Assembly (NCBI RefSeq): GCF_016862515.1 | Contig: NZ_BONC01000022.1 | Coordinates: 1 to 64,000, forward strand | Origin: Asanoa iriomotensis | Lineage (GTDB): Bacteria > Actinomycetota > Actinomycetes > Mycobacteriales > Micromonosporaceae | Length of the DNA stretch: 64,000 nucleotides | Reading direction: 5' to 3' | Shown here: piece after piece, positions 33,024-42,309 of the stretch | Layout: each line of letters starts with the position of its first letter | Numbering within the stretch: the first letter of the stretch is position 1 | Notes under the pieces: generated by a model | The model's input: the letters and a program-made list of their open reading frames with translations, nothing else | Databases searched by the model: none | What the model was told of the DNA's origin: nothing | Position numbers and translations under genes: made by a program

Positions 33024-34213
33024 CAGCTGCTCCCGACGGTCGTGGTGGCGTGGTCGGCGTCGTACGCGAAGAGCCATTCGTGCTGGTCCAGCCCGGAGGT
33101 GAGCTGGGCGGCGGTGTCGCGGCGGCGCTGCGCGTCCCCGTCGCCGAGGTGGAACGTCCGCGCGTTGGCCCGGGACCGGCGCTGGAGCTCGGTGACCCGG
33201 GGCAGCCGGACCTCCTCGTAGCGGCGCACGGCGGCGGCCAGACCGGCCGGGCCCGCCTCCGCCAGGCAGCGCGCGAGGACGACGGCGTCCTCGACCGCCT
33301 GGTTGGCGCCCTGCGCCTGGAACGGCAGCATCGGGTGCGCGGCGTCGCCGATGACGACCACGCGTCCCGCGCCGAGCCGGTTGATGCCGTCCCGGTCGTG
33401 CAGCGCCCACCGGCTGACCCGGTCGGCCGCCGCGATCAGCCGCGTGACGTCCGGATGCCAACCGGCGTACGCCGCCGCCAGCGCGGCGGGATCGCCCCGC
33501 GCCGTCCACGACTCCTCCCGCCAGTCGGCGGCCGGCACGGTCGCACCGAAGCTGACCTGCCGGCCGGCGGAGACCGGGTAGGACACGACGTGCTTGTCCG
33601 GCCCGAACCACAGCCGCACCGCGGGGTCGGCGAGCAGGAACGGCACCCGATGCGCCGGCACGAGTCCCCGGTAGATCGTCTGCCCCGAGTACCGCGGCGC
33701 GTCGGTCACGATCTGCTCGCGAACCACCGAGTGGATGCCGTCGGCGCCGACGACGAGGTCCGCCGCCACCGTCGCGCCGTCGGCCAGGTGCAGCCGGGCC
33801 TCGTCGCCGCCCTGCGTCACGGCCACCAGCCGCGCACCGAGGTGCACCCGGTCCGCGGCCACGACCGAGAGGAGGCCGGCCTGGAGGTCCGCGCGGTGCA
33901 CGGTGTAGTAGGGCGCGCCGAAGCGGCGGTGACACACGTCGCCCAGCGGGGTGCGCTGCAGCAGCGTCGCGTCGTCGAAGCGCCGCATCTCGATCGCGCC
34001 GGGCGCGACCGCCACGGCGCGCAGGCGGTCGCGCAGGCCCAGCCGGTGCAGCAGCCGGGTCGCGTTCGGTGCGAGCTGCACGCCGGCACCCACCTCGGTC
34101 AGGTGCGGGGCCTGCTCGTAGACGTGGCAGTCGATCCCGGCCCGTCGAAGGGCGGCGGCGAGGACGAGGCCGGCGATCCCGGCCCCGACCACCGCTACCC
34201 GCAGCTGCGGCAT
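33023..34213 (-). CDS. FAD monooxygenase (salicylate 1-hydroxylase-like)
   Basis: 396 residues, GGAG before the ATG. Motifs: [23 protein letters not shown] motif [13 protein letters not shown], and [22 protein letters not shown]. The length and these sequences place it with salicylate and 6-hydroxynicotinate hydroxylases, which often decarboxylate while hydroxylating. In this operon (GriH/GriI-type genes just upstream) it may convert 3-amino-4-hydroxybenzoate to 2-aminohydroquinone, the ring partner in dibenzodiazepinone assembly. This role is inferred from context. Confidence 0.88.
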   Translation of the reverse strand: MPQLRVAVVGAGIAGLVLAAALRRAGIDCHVYEQAPHLTEVGAGVQLAPNATRLLHRLGLRDRLRAVAVAPGAIEMRRFDDATLLQRTPLGDVCHRRFGAPYYTVHRADLQAGLLSVVAADRVHLGARLVAVTQGGDEARLHLADGATVAADLVVGADGIHSVVREQIVTDAPRYSGQTIYRGLVPAHRVPFLLADPAVRLWFGPDKHVVSYPVSAGRQVSFGATVPAADWREESWTARGDPAALAAAYAGWHPDVTRLIAAADRVSRWALHDRDGINRLGAGRVVVIGDAAHPMLPFQAQGANQAVEDAVVLARCLAEAGPAGLAAAVRRYEEVRLPRVTELQRRSRANARTFHLGDGDAQRRRDTAAQLTSGLDQHEWLFAYDADHATTTVGSS

Positions 34214-34223
34214 GTCGTCTCCG

Positions 34224-35531
34224 TCAGTAGTAGAGGAGCGCTTTGCCCCAGTCCTCGCCGGGCCCGAACAGGCTGCGCGGCTTGACCACGTCCGGCATGC
34301 TGGTCAGCGCCTCGTGCGGGATCAGGGTGCCCGGAGCCAACCCGACGACCTCGCTGTCGACGCCGAAGACGTCCCGCACCTTGGCGGTCAGCTCGGCGAC
34401 GGCCGCGGCCCGGTGCTCAGGGGCCACCTCGATCTCGATGCGCAGCACCGCCGGTTCCGCCCGCGCCCGCCAGAACACGACGCCGTGGGAGTCCGGCAGC
34501 GAGAACACGACCTCCTCCAGCCGGTGCTGGGTGACCGTGGCCGCGCCGACCGCGTAGCCGAAGGCCGCGCGCCCGAGGACCTGGACCGTCGGGAGGTTCC
34601 AGCCGCACGCGCAGTCGGCGTAGGAGACCGACACGTTGTCCTCGAGGTTGTAGCGCAGCAGCGGCATCGCCTCGCGGAACAGCGGAGTGACCACGAGCTG
34701 GCCCTCGCCCTCCACGTCGACCGTGCCGGTGCGCGGGTCGTAGACCTCGAACAGCGCGCGGTCGGCCCACAGGTGCATCCGGCCGTTCGGGCACTCCCCG
34801 GCGAGGCTCCCGGTCTCCGTCGATCCGTACTCCTCGATCACCGGGACTCCCCACAGCCGGCTGATCCTGGCCCGGCGGGCGTCGGTGAGCGGTTCACCGC
34901 CGACGAACAGCGCGCGCAGCGCGGGGAAGTCGGCGCCGGGCCGGTGCCCGGCGGCCGCCGCGGTGGCGGCCCAGATCAGGCATTCGGTCGGCACCGACCA
35001 GGTCAGGGTGACGCCGAGGTCGTGCATGACCCGGACCACGCGGGCGTACGGCATGGCCAGCGAGCGGTTGTCGCCGGGCACCACGGTGGCGCCGTGCAGC
35101 CGGCCGGCGGCGTGCGCGAGATGCCCGGTCAGCAGCAGCGCGTACGGCGTGCGCACGAGGAAGACGTCCGCGGCCGACATCCCGATCCACTTGCGGGCGA
35201 AGCGCTCCGCCAGGTCGACCCAGTCCTCCGCCGTGTAGTACGACGGTGTCGGCTGCCCGGCCGTGCCGCTCGACTCGTGATAGGTGGCGAGCCGCTCCTT
35301 GGGCACGGCCAGCATCCCGAAGGGGTAGTTGTCCCGCAGGTCCTGCTTGCTGGTCAGCGGCAGGCCGGCGAGGTCGGCGGCGGTCGTGGGCAGCGCCGTG
35401 GACGCGAGCGACCGGCGGTAGAAGGGCGAGCGGGACGCCCAGGTGATGGTCTGCGCGAGTTGCTTCTCCTGCAGGCGCCGCAGGTCCTCCGGCCCGTGCC
35501 ACTGGCCGAGCTGGGGCAGGATCGAGGTCAC
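34224..35531 (-). CDS. PaaK-like aryl-adenylate ligase
   Basis: 435 residues from the GTG at 35531, which overlaps the amidohydrolase stop (GTGA) and has GGAG upstream. It belongs to the phenylacetate-CoA ligase branch of ANL enzymes: YHESSGTAGQPTPSYYT is the nucleotide loop, EEYGSTETG the A5 region and LRYNLEDN the A7-like segment. Probable substrate: 3-hydroxyanthranilate or 3-amino-4-hydroxybenzoate, activated as the AMP ester for amide formation, as expected for the dibenzodiazepinone scaffold. Whether the acceptor is CoA, the ACP at 23.1 kb or an amine cannot be told. Confidence 0.85.
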   Translation of the reverse strand: MTSILPQLGQWHGPEDLRRLQEKQLAQTITWASRSPFYRRSLASTALPTTAADLAGLPLTSKQDLRDNYPFGMLAVPKERLATYHESSGTAGQPTPSYYTAEDWVDLAERFARKWIGMSAADVFLVRTPYALLLTGHLAHAAGRLHGATVVPGDNRSLAMPYARVVRVMHDLGVTLTWSVPTECLIWAATAAAAGHRPGADFPALRALFVGGEPLTDARRARISRLWGVPVIEEYGSTETGSLAGECPNGRMHLWADRALFEVYDPRTGTVDVEGEGQLVVTPLFREAMPLLRYNLEDNVSVSYADCACGWNLPTVQVLGRAAFGYAVGAATVTQHRLEEVVFSLPDSHGVVFWRARAEPAVLRIEIEVAPEHRAAAVAELTAKVRDVFGVDSEVVGLAPGTLIPHEALTSMPDVVKPRSLFGPGEDWGKALLYY

Positions 35532-36289
35532 CGGGGCTCCTCTCCGAGCAGTCGATGTGCGTTGTCCCAGGCGATCTGCCGCCACTGCTCGGCCGGCATC
35601 CGCAGGGCCTGGAACTTGGCCAGCTCCACGGTCGGATGTTGGAGCGGGTACTCCGAGCCGAACACCACCCGCTGCGCGCCGAGCCGGCTCACCGCCGCCT
35701 CGGCCACGCACGTGTAGCCGCCCGAGGTCTCCAGCAGGATGTTGGCCTCGTCGCGGATCAGGGTGAGCGCGTAGAGGTCGATGTTGCCGATCCCGCTGTG
35801 GCCCAGCACGAAGCGCACCGTCGGGTGCTGCCGCGCCAGGGTGACCAGGTCGGCGACGCCCGCACCCGGACGGTCCAGGCACACGACGTAGACCGGGTGG
35901 CCGAACTCCGCCGCGACGCCGACGAGCGCGGCGACGCGGGCGTCGGCCAGGCCGATGCCGTGCACCGCGGGCGAGATCTCCAACCCGCGGAACTCGCCGG
36001 CCCGGTCCTGGTAGGCCTGCGCCGGCCGGTGCGGGTTCGCGAAGAAGAACGGCACCAGCCGCCCGCCGGTGCCCGCGCAGGCGGCGAGCACCGCGTCGTT
36101 GTCGGCGTCGGTCTCGACGTGCCCGCCCAGGACGAGCTGGCGGGAGAGCCGGTCCAGGTCGATGGTGCCGCCCGCGCACACCACGGCCCGGTCGAGCCCA
36201 CACTCATCCAATGTGGACAGCAGGCGCGCGCCGGCACCCGGCCTGGGTGCCAGGCGCACGTGGAAGTCCAGCACCGGTTGCGTGCTCAC
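35528..36289 (-). CDS. Amidohydrolase-2-like protein with altered metal site
   Basis: 253 residues from a GTG one base after the upstream stop. It has a TIM-barrel amidohydrolase-related fold (PF04909-like): LDFHVRLAP at the start, FVLGHSGIGNIDLY and VVFGSEYPLQHP near the end. The usual DxHxH is DFHVR (Asp8, His10, Arg12), and the conserved GSDxP is GSEYP, so the canonical metal-dependent decarboxylase/hydrolase site is changed. Position between the GriH-like and ligase genes implies a role with 3-amino-4-hydroxybenzoate or ring joining, perhaps without hydrolysis. Specific reaction unknown. Confidence 0.75.
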   Translation of the reverse strand: MSTQPVLDFHVRLAPRPGAGARLLSTLDECGLDRAVVCAGGTIDLDRLSRQLVLGGHVETDADNDAVLAACAGTGGRLVPFFFANPHRPAQAYQDRAGEFRGLEISPAVHGIGLADARVAALVGVAAEFGHPVYVVCLDRPGAGVADLVTLARQHPTVRFVLGHSGIGNIDLYALTLIRDEANILLETSGGYTCVAEAAVSRLGAQRVVFGSEYPLQHPTVELAKFQALRMPAEQWRQIAWDNAHRLLGEEPR

Positions 36290-36290
36290 G

Positions 36291-37394
36291 TCACTTCTCG
36301 ATGCAGAACTCGGCGATCGGGTAACCGACGTGGCGCTGCTCGACCGGCAAATAGCCGAGCACCTTCGCGCCCGGCGCCAGCTCCGTGACGTTGAGCACCG
36401 TGCCGCCCGGACCGAGCACCCGGACGTGCCAGTCGTCCTGGACGATGAGGTTCACCGTCACCCCCGAGGGCGAGACCGCGTCGATCGCGAGGAGCGGACG
36501 AGTCTCGATCTTGACCCGGCCGACCGTGACGACCCGCGCCTTGCCCTTCGCGTCGACGGCGAGCACCCGGCCGCCGGAGACGAGCTCGCTGAGGTAGTTG
36601 GTGCGCCCGTTGGCCGACAGCGTGTAGGAGTGCAGCGCGCCGGCGTTGACCCGGAACGGCCGGGTCGGCATGTACGGCAGGGGGTGGGTCTCGCTGCAGC
36701 ACAGGATCATGCCGGTCGAGTGCGAGCCGACCAGGATGCCCTCGTCGAGCCCGAAGTTCGTGCAGGTGTCGACGCAGGCGCGTTCGCCCATGCCCACCCG
36801 CCGGATCCCGGTGACCTCCAGCTCCACCAGCGACAGGTCCGCCGCCGTGCTGACCGCGGCGGCCTTGAGCTCCGTCGCCGCGCCCACCGCCGCGGGTGCG
36901 AGCATCACACCGTCGGAGCCGTGCTCGAGGACGCCGAAGACGATCTGCGCCTCCTCGACGTCCGCCACCTGGGTGATGATGCTGCCGTCCGCGCCGGCGG
37001 CGGCCGCCAGCACGATCTCCAGCGGGATCTTGGTGGGGTCCCGGAAGTAGAGCAGGCTCCACTTCTCGTGGCGGGCGGCGCGGCACGCCTCCTCGAGGCT
37101 GTCGGCGTCGACGATCTCCACGTAGCGGCCGAACTCCTGGTCGGGGAACCGGCCGGCCAGCACGGCCGGGTCGCCGTGCCGGTCCGGCTCGACGATGACC
37201 AGGTCGGCGGGCTCCAGCTTCTCGGGCAGCGGCAGGTTCCGTGGGAACAGGACCTTCTTGACCGTGGGGGGAAGCGACTCCAGATCGGCCGGGTCGGCCG
37301 CCACGATGGCGTCCACCCGCTGATGGAGGGCCTCCTCGACGATGGCCTCCTTGGCACCGTCGACGTTACGGATGTCCAGCCAACACAGCTTCAC
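36291..37394 (-). CDS. griH: 3-Amino-4-hydroxybenzoate synthase (GriH-like, DHQ synthase II family)
   Basis: 367 residues, GTG start with GGAG. It matches archaeal-type 3-dehydroquinate synthase/GriH over its length: LLYFRDPTKIPLEIVLA, GSIITQVADVEEAQIV, ERACVDTCTNFGLDEGILVG, and PFRVNAGALHSYTL. In grixazone-type pathways GriH cyclises and aromatises the C7 product of GriI to 3-amino-4-hydroxybenzoate. The GriI-like gene lies 10 bp upstream and an aspartate kinase before it, giving a full unit from aspartate. A true archaeal-type shikimate role is less likely in this setting. Confidence 0.9.
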   Translation of the reverse strand: MKLCWLDIRNVDGAKEAIVEEALHQRVDAIVAADPADLESLPPTVKKVLFPRNLPLPEKLEPADLVIVEPDRHGDPAVLAGRFPDQEFGRYVEIVDADSLEEACRAARHEKWSLLYFRDPTKIPLEIVLAAAAGADGSIITQVADVEEAQIVFGVLEHGSDGVMLAPAAVGAATELKAAAVSTAADLSLVELEVTGIRRVGMGERACVDTCTNFGLDEGILVGSHSTGMILCCSETHPLPYMPTRPFRVNAGALHSYTLSANGRTNYLSELVSGGRVLAVDAKGKARVVTVGRVKIETRPLLAIDAVSPSGVTVNLIVQDDWHVRVLGPGGTVLNVTELAPGAKVLGYLPVEQRHVGYPIAEFCIEK

Positions 37395-37404
37395 AGGTCT
37401 CTCC

Positions 37405-38241
37405 TCAGCGGATGGTCGGGGACGTCAGGGCGAGGTGGTCTTCGATGTCGTACTGCCCGGGGACTTGTGCTGGTTCGTGCACCAGCCGCGCGATCCTGGC
37501 CGCCATCCGCCCCGGTTCGTCGGCCTGGAAGACGTTGCGTCCCATCGCCACCCCGGCGGCGCCGCCGCGCAGCGCGTCGCACACGTAGGCGAGCACCGCG
37601 TCCGCGTCGGCCGCGCGTGCGCCGCCGGCGACGATGACGGGGATCGGGCAGCCGCGAACCGCGTCGGCCATCCGTTCGGGCGTACCCGCATAGTCGATCT
37701 TCACGACGTCGGCGCCCAGGTCGGCCGCGAGCGTCGCGGCGTGCGCCAGCAACTCCGGCGCCCGCCCGTCGGCGATCTGCGGTCCGCGCGCGTAGACCAT
37801 CGCGAGCAGCGGGACGTTCCAGCGGTCGCACTCCCCCGCGACGGCGGCCAGGTCGGCGACCTGCCGCGCCTCCTGCGGCGATCCGAGGTTGACGTGCACG
37901 CTGACCGCGTCGGCGCCCAGCCGCAGCGCTTCCTCGACGTCCGCGACCAGGTACTTCGCGTTCGGATCCGGCGCGTGCCGGGTGCTCGCGGACAGGTGCA
38001 CGATCAGCGACATGTCGCCGAACCAGCGGTGGTCGACGTGCCGGAGGCTGCCCTTGTGGAGCACCACGGCGTCGATGCCGCTGCCGGCCAGCTCGCCGAG
38101 GAGGGAGTTCAGCAGATCCGAGCCCAGCGGCCCGTCGGTGACGGAGTGGTCGAGCGGGACGACGACCAGCCGCCCGTCTCCGTGGCGGAACAGGCGCCGC
38201 AGGCGCAGGGCCCGGGCGAACGAGGCGTTGAGTACGGCCAT
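37405..38241 (-). CDS. griI: GriI-like class I aldolase (C7 amino-sugar acid synthase)
   Basis: 278 residues of the fructose-bisphosphate aldolase class I/ADH-synthase type. VVPLDHSVTDGP at the N-terminus, ADVVKIDYAGTPERM with the probable Schiff-base Lys, PVIVAGGARAADADAVL and GAAGVAMGRNVFQ complete the phosphate-binding barrel. GriI joins aspartate 4-semialdehyde and dihydroxyacetone phosphate to a C7 intermediate used by GriH. Gene order aspartate kinase-GriI-GriH supports this reaction. Confidence 0.9.
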   Translation of the reverse strand: MAVLNASFARALRLRRLFRHGDGRLVVVPLDHSVTDGPLGSDLLNSLLGELAGSGIDAVVLHKGSLRHVDHRWFGDMSLIVHLSASTRHAPDPNAKYLVADVEEALRLGADAVSVHVNLGSPQEARQVADLAAVAGECDRWNVPLLAMVYARGPQIADGRAPELLAHAATLAADLGADVVKIDYAGTPERMADAVRGCPIPVIVAGGARAADADAVLAYVCDALRGGAAGVAMGRNVFQADEPGRMAARIARLVHEPAQVPGQYDIEDHLALTSPTIR

Positions 38242-38256
38242 GGTGTGCTGCCTCTC

Positions 38257-39522
38257 TCAAGCGGTGGCGGAGACGAGATCCGTCGGCTCGTGCCGGTCGA
38301 GGTGGAACTCGCGGTGCAGGGTCTCGACGGCGTCGGCCGTGCGTTCCCGGGGCACGATCACGGAGATCCGCATCTGCGACGTGGAGATCCAGCTCGTCGG
38401 GATCCCGGCGGTGGCCAGCGCCGCCATGAGCCGGGCCGTGTACTCGGGACGGCTCAGCAGCCCCATGCCGACCACCGAGACCTTGCCGACGTTCTCGTCG
38501 AAGTGGACGCCGCCGCCGAAGCCGGCGGTCAGCTCGTGCAACGCGGTCCGGACCGCGTCGGCCTGGCTGCGCTTGACGGTGAACCCCATCCGGAACTCAC
38601 TCTCGTACTGCCCGGACCGGGCCACCAGGTCCACCACCGTCCCGCTGGCGGCGAGCACCGCGAACACGTCGGGCGCCAGGTCCCGGCGGATCTCGCGGCA
38701 GTGCACCAGCACGCGCGCGACGTCGGTGTCGTGGGTCACCGCCACCACGGCCCGCCGTGTCTCCAGTGGACGGACGTCCTCCCGGTCCACGACGGTCGTT
38801 CCCGGCGCCTGCGACGACGCGTTGAGGACACGCACTTCGACCCCTTCCATCGCGGCGAGCTCGATGCACCTGGTGTGCAGGACCCGCGCGCCGGCGAACG
38901 CCATCTCCGCCATGACGCCGGGATGCACCCACGGCAGGAGCCGCGCCGCGGGCAGGATGCGCGGATCGGCGCTGAACACCCCGTCCACGTCGGTGTAGAT
39001 CTCGCAGGCCGACGCCCGCAGCCGCGCCGCCAGCGCCACCGCGGTCGTGTCGGAGCCGCCGCGCCCCAGGGTGGCGATGTCGCCCCTGCGGTCGACGCCC
39101 TGGAATCCCGTGACCACCGCGACCTTGCCGGCGTCCAGCGCCTCCCGCACGCGCACCGCCTCGATGCGGGAGATGAGCGCGTCGCCGTGGCGGTCCGTGG
39201 TGTGTATCCCCGCCTGGGGCCCGGTCAGCGAGACGGCGGGCACGCCGAGCCCGTCGAGCGCGAGGGCCATCAGCGCCGCCGACTCGGCCTCGCCGACCGC
39301 CAGGAGCTGGTCCAGCTCGCGCGACGAATCCACCGCACCGACGTCGGCCGCCAGTCGCAGCAGGTCGTCCGTGCGGCTGCCGCGCGCCGAGACGACCACG
39401 GCGACCCGCGTGCCGCGCCGCCACGCCTGTGCCGTGCGGGTGGCGGCACGACGGACGTGGTCGAGCGTGCGCAGCGAAGTGCCGCCGTATTTCTGCACCA
39501 ACACATTCACGGTCGTTTTCAC
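38257..39522 (-). CDS. Aspartate kinase
   Basis: 421 residues from a GTG with GGGGAGG upstream. VQKYGGTSL is the N-terminal substrate loop; FQGVDRRGDIATLGRGGSDTTAVALAA is the kinase signature; two ACT-like regions form the C-terminal third (for example KVSVVGMGLLSRPEYTARL). It phosphorylates aspartate, feeding aspartate 4-semialdehyde. A dedicated copy at the head of the GriI/GriH operon points to precursor supply for 3-amino-4-hydroxybenzoate. No semialdehyde dehydrogenase is present, so the housekeeping enzyme must serve. Feedback-resistance cannot be judged. Confidence 0.92.
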   Translation of the reverse strand: MKTTVNVLVQKYGGTSLRTLDHVRRAATRTAQAWRRGTRVAVVVSARGSRTDDLLRLAADVGAVDSSRELDQLLAVGEAESAALMALALDGLGVPAVSLTGPQAGIHTTDRHGDALISRIEAVRVREALDAGKVAVVTGFQGVDRRGDIATLGRGGSDTTAVALAARLRASACEIYTDVDGVFSADPRILPAARLLPWVHPGVMAEMAFAGARVLHTRCIELAAMEGVEVRVLNASSQAPGTTVVDREDVRPLETRRAVVAVTHDTDVARVLVHCREIRRDLAPDVFAVLAASGTVVDLVARSGQYESEFRMGFTVKRSQADAVRTALHELTAGFGGGVHFDENVGKVSVVGMGLLSRPEYTARLMAALATAGIPTSWISTSQMRISVIVPRERTADAVETLHREFHLDRHEPTDLVSATA

Positions 39523-39728
39523 CGCCTCCCCGAAGTGGTACGCGGTCGACAGTAAATGCGGCTTCGACCGTCCGGCTACGACGCGGACGGGTGGTGCCGG
39601 CTATTCAGCGGTTTACGCCACACGGCCGCGTTAACGCGAATACGGGATGGTGCTTTCACGTCATGTGCGGACGCCTTTCGCCACCGCAGTATCGGGATGC
39701 GACCGAATCTCGTGCGAGGGGAAGCGAC

Positions 39729-41741
39729 ATGGACTGTACGGATTCGCGCACGGCTGACGCACTGGCGGGGCTCGGAACCGACGGGCGCGGCTTCGCCCTG
39801 GTCTACCGGCCGAGCGCGGGCCCGGGCGCCGGCGTGACGGTCCTGACCGGAGACGTGTCGTGTGTGGACAGTCTCGCCGACCTGCCGTTGCCCGGCGAGC
39901 CCGCCGACGGGGCGGCGCACGACCTGCTCGTGGCCGTCCCGTACCGGCAGATCACCGAACGCGGCTACGACTGCCACGACGACGGCGCACCGCTGCTGGC
40001 GATGCGGGTGCACGGGCAGGCCGAGCTGACCCGCGGGCAGGCGCTCGCGTTTCTGCCGGACGACGACGTACCGGTGTCGGGCGCGGGTTTCGACATCAGC
40101 GACGAGGACTACGCGGCGATCGTCAAGCGGGTCGTCGCGGACGAGATCGGGCAGGGCGCCGGGTCGAACTTCGTCATCCGGCGCTCCTACGTCGCCCGGC
40201 TGGACGACTACTCGGTCCGCGCGGAGCTCGCCATCTTCCGCCGGCTGCTGGCCGGCGAGGCCGGGTCCTACTGGACGTTCCTGTTCCACACCGGCGCGGG
40301 GACCTTCGTCGGTGCGTCGCCGGAGCGGCACGTCAGCATGGTCGACGGCACCGTCTCGATGAACCCCATCAGCGGGACCTACCGGCACCCGCCCGCCGGA
40401 CCGGAGATCTCCGGGCTCCTGGAGTTCCTGAACGACCCGAAAGAGGCGAACGAGCTCTTCATGGTCGTCGACGAGGAACTGAAGATGATGGCCCGCATGT
40501 GCGCGGTCGGCGGCCAGGTGCACGGTCCGTTCCTCAAGGAGATGGCGCGCCTGACCCATTCCGAGTACGTCCTCACCGGCCGCAGCGACCTCGACGTGCG
40601 CGAGGTGCTGCGGGAGACGTTGCTCGCACCGACCGTCTCCGGCAGTCCGCTGGAGAACGCGTTCCGGGTCATCACCCGCCACGAGGCGACGGGTCGCGGC
40701 TACTACGGCGGCGTCCTCGCGCTGGTCGGCCGCGACGCCGGCGGCGGCCGCACCCTGGACTCCGCGATCATGATCCGGACCGCCGAGATCGGCGGTGACG
40801 GCACGCTGCGGCTGGGCGTCGGCGCCACGCTGGTCCGCGACTCGAACCCGGAGTCCGAGGTGGCCGAGACGCGGGCCAAGGCGGCGGGCATGCTGGCGGC
40901 TCTCGGCCTCGGTGCCGCGCCCTCTGCCGGCGCGCCCGTCACCGAGGCACGGATCTCACCTGCCGAGCATCCGCTGGTACGCGTCGCGCTGGAGACCCGC
41001 AACGCCACGCTGTCCCGCTTCTGGCTGGACGGCGCGCACCGGCGAGCCCCGGTGCCGGAGCTGGCGGGCCGCCACGTGCTCGTGGTCGACAACGAGGACC
41101 TGTTCATGGGGATGCTCGGCCACCAACTGCGCGCGCTCGGCCTGCGGACGACGCTCACGCGGTTCGACGACCCGCTGTTCCCGCAGGGCTACGACCTGGT
41201 CATCGTCGGCCCCGGCCCGGGCGACCCGGGCGACGTGACCGACCCGCGGATGGCGACGCTCCGCTCACTGACCCGTGAGCTGCTCGCCGGCACCGTGCCG
41301 TTCCTGTCGATCTGCCTCGGGCACCAGATCCTCGCCGCCGAGCTGGGCTTCGACGTGGTCCGGCGCGGGGCACCCAACCAGGGCGTCCAGAAGCGGGTCG
41401 ACCTGTTCGGCCGGCCGGAGCTCGTGGGTTTCTACAACACCTACGCCGCGCGGTCGGCACACGACGTCGTGCGCCACGGTCAGCGCGGACCCGTCGAGAT
41501 CAGCCGCAACCCGGAGACCGGGGAGGTGCACGCCCTGCGCGGCGCGGGCTTCCGGTCGGTGCAGTTCCACCTCGAGTCGATCCTCACCCAGCACGGACCG
41601 CGGATCCTCGGTGACCTGCTCGTCTCGCTGCTCGGGGACGCCGAGGTCAGCGCATCCTGGGAGCGACCAGTCCGGACTCGTACGCGAAGACCACGAGCTG
41701 AGCACGGTCCCGCGCCCGCACCTTCGTCATGGCACGGTTGA
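39729..41741 (+). CDS. 2-Amino-2-deoxyisochorismate synthase (PhzE-like)
   Basis: 670 residues from the ATG at 39729 (GAGGGGAAG upstream). The N-terminal chorismate-binding domain (MSTase) includes FVGASPERHVSM, NPISGTYRHP and SAIMIRTAEI; the C-terminal class I glutamine amidotransferase has the nucleophile in SICLGHQILA and His-Glu in QFHLES. This fused order is that of PhzE, which aminates chorismate at C2 without losing pyruvate. It starts the 3-hydroxyanthranilate route completed by the PhzD-like and DhbA-like genes. It is transcribed away from the aspartate kinase operon, and its last 95 bp overlap the response-regulator gene. Confidence 0.92.
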   Translation: MDCTDSRTADALAGLGTDGRGFALVYRPSAGPGAGVTVLTGDVSCVDSLADLPLPGEPADGAAHDLLVAVPYRQITERGYDCHDDGAPLLAMRVHGQAELTRGQALAFLPDDDVPVSGAGFDISDEDYAAIVKRVVADEIGQGAGSNFVIRRSYVARLDDYSVRAELAIFRRLLAGEAGSYWTFLFHTGAGTFVGASPERHVSMVDGTVSMNPISGTYRHPPAGPEISGLLEFLNDPKEANELFMVVDEELKMMARMCAVGGQVHGPFLKEMARLTHSEYVLTGRSDLDVREVLRETLLAPTVSGSPLENAFRVITRHEATGRGYYGGVLALVGRDAGGGRTLDSAIMIRTAEIGGDGTLRLGVGATLVRDSNPESEVAETRAKAAGMLAALGLGAAPSAGAPVTEARISPAEHPLVRVALETRNATLSRFWLDGAHRRAPVPELAGRHVLVVDNEDLFMGMLGHQLRALGLRTTLTRFDDPLFPQGYDLVIVGPGPGDPGDVTDPRMATLRSLTRELLAGTVPFLSICLGHQILAAELGFDVVRRGAPNQGVQKRVDLFGRPELVGFYNTYAARSAHDVVRHGQRGPVEISRNPETGEVHALRGAGFRSVQFHLESILTQHGPRILGDLLVSLLGDAEVSASWERPVRTRTRRPRAEHGPAPAPSSWHG

Positions 41742-42309
41742 TGTGGGTCTTGGCGGTCAGCGGGCTGATCACCATGTGGTCGGCGATCTCCTCGTTGGAC
41801 AGGCCCTGCGCCGCCAGCGCGACGGCCTCACGCTCGCGGTTGGTCAGCTCGTCCATCCCCGAACCGGGCTCGACGCCCAGCGGTTGGGCGACGTACCGGC
41901 TGATCAGCATCCTGGTGATGGACGGTGCGAGCAGCGCGTCGCCGCGCGCGGCGACGCGCACGGAGTGCAGCAGGTCCTCCGGCTCGATGTCCTTGACCAG
42001 GAACCCGGCGGCGCCGGCGCGCAGTGCGTGGAACACATATTCGTCGAACCCGTAGTTGGTCAGGATGACGACGCGGACACCCGCGAGGTCGGGGTCGGCG
42101 GCGATCCGCCGGGTCGTCTCGATGCCGTCCATCACCGGCATCTGGATGTCGACGAGCGCGAGGTCGGGCTGGTGCTCCCGGGCGAGGGACAGGCCCTCCT
42201 TGCCGTTGGCGCCCTCGGCCACCACCGTGATGTCGTCCTCCGCGTCGAGCAGCGTGCGGAAGCCGTTGCGCAGGAGCGGCTGGTCGTCGAGCAGCATGAT
42301 GCGGATCAT
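41647..42309 (-). CDS. NarL/LuxR-family response regulator
   Basis: 220 residues. The receiver domain has the phospho-acceptor Asp in LALVDIQMPVMDG and the Lys in GFLVKDIEPE; the C-terminal HTH is LTNREREAVALAAQGLSNEEIADHM. Its ATG overlaps the stop of the kinase gene (ATGA), so the two form a pair. NarL-type regulators bind short inverted repeats, often ACT/AGT-like; a palindrome of that type lies before the kinase operon, so this is a candidate binder of the cluster palindromes. Confidence 0.93.
   Translation of the reverse strand: MIRIMLLDDQPLLRNGFRTLLDAEDDITVVAEGANGKEGLSLAREHQPDLALVDIQMPVMDGIETTRRIAADPDLAGVRVVILTNYGFDEYVFHALRAGAAGFLVKDIEPEDLLHSVRVAARGDALLAPSITRMLISRYVAQPLGVEPGSGMDELTNREREAVALAAQGLSNEEIADHMVISPLTAKTHINRAMTKVRARDRAQLVVFAYESGLVAPRMR

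Noticed and set aside
36291-39522. Aspartate kinase/aldolase/DHQ synthase genes as primary shikimate or lysine metabolism
   Set aside because: The contiguous order with GriI/GriH-like enzymes, an aryl ligase and a decarboxylating-type hydroxylase fits dedicated 3-amino-4-hydroxybenzoate supply better.
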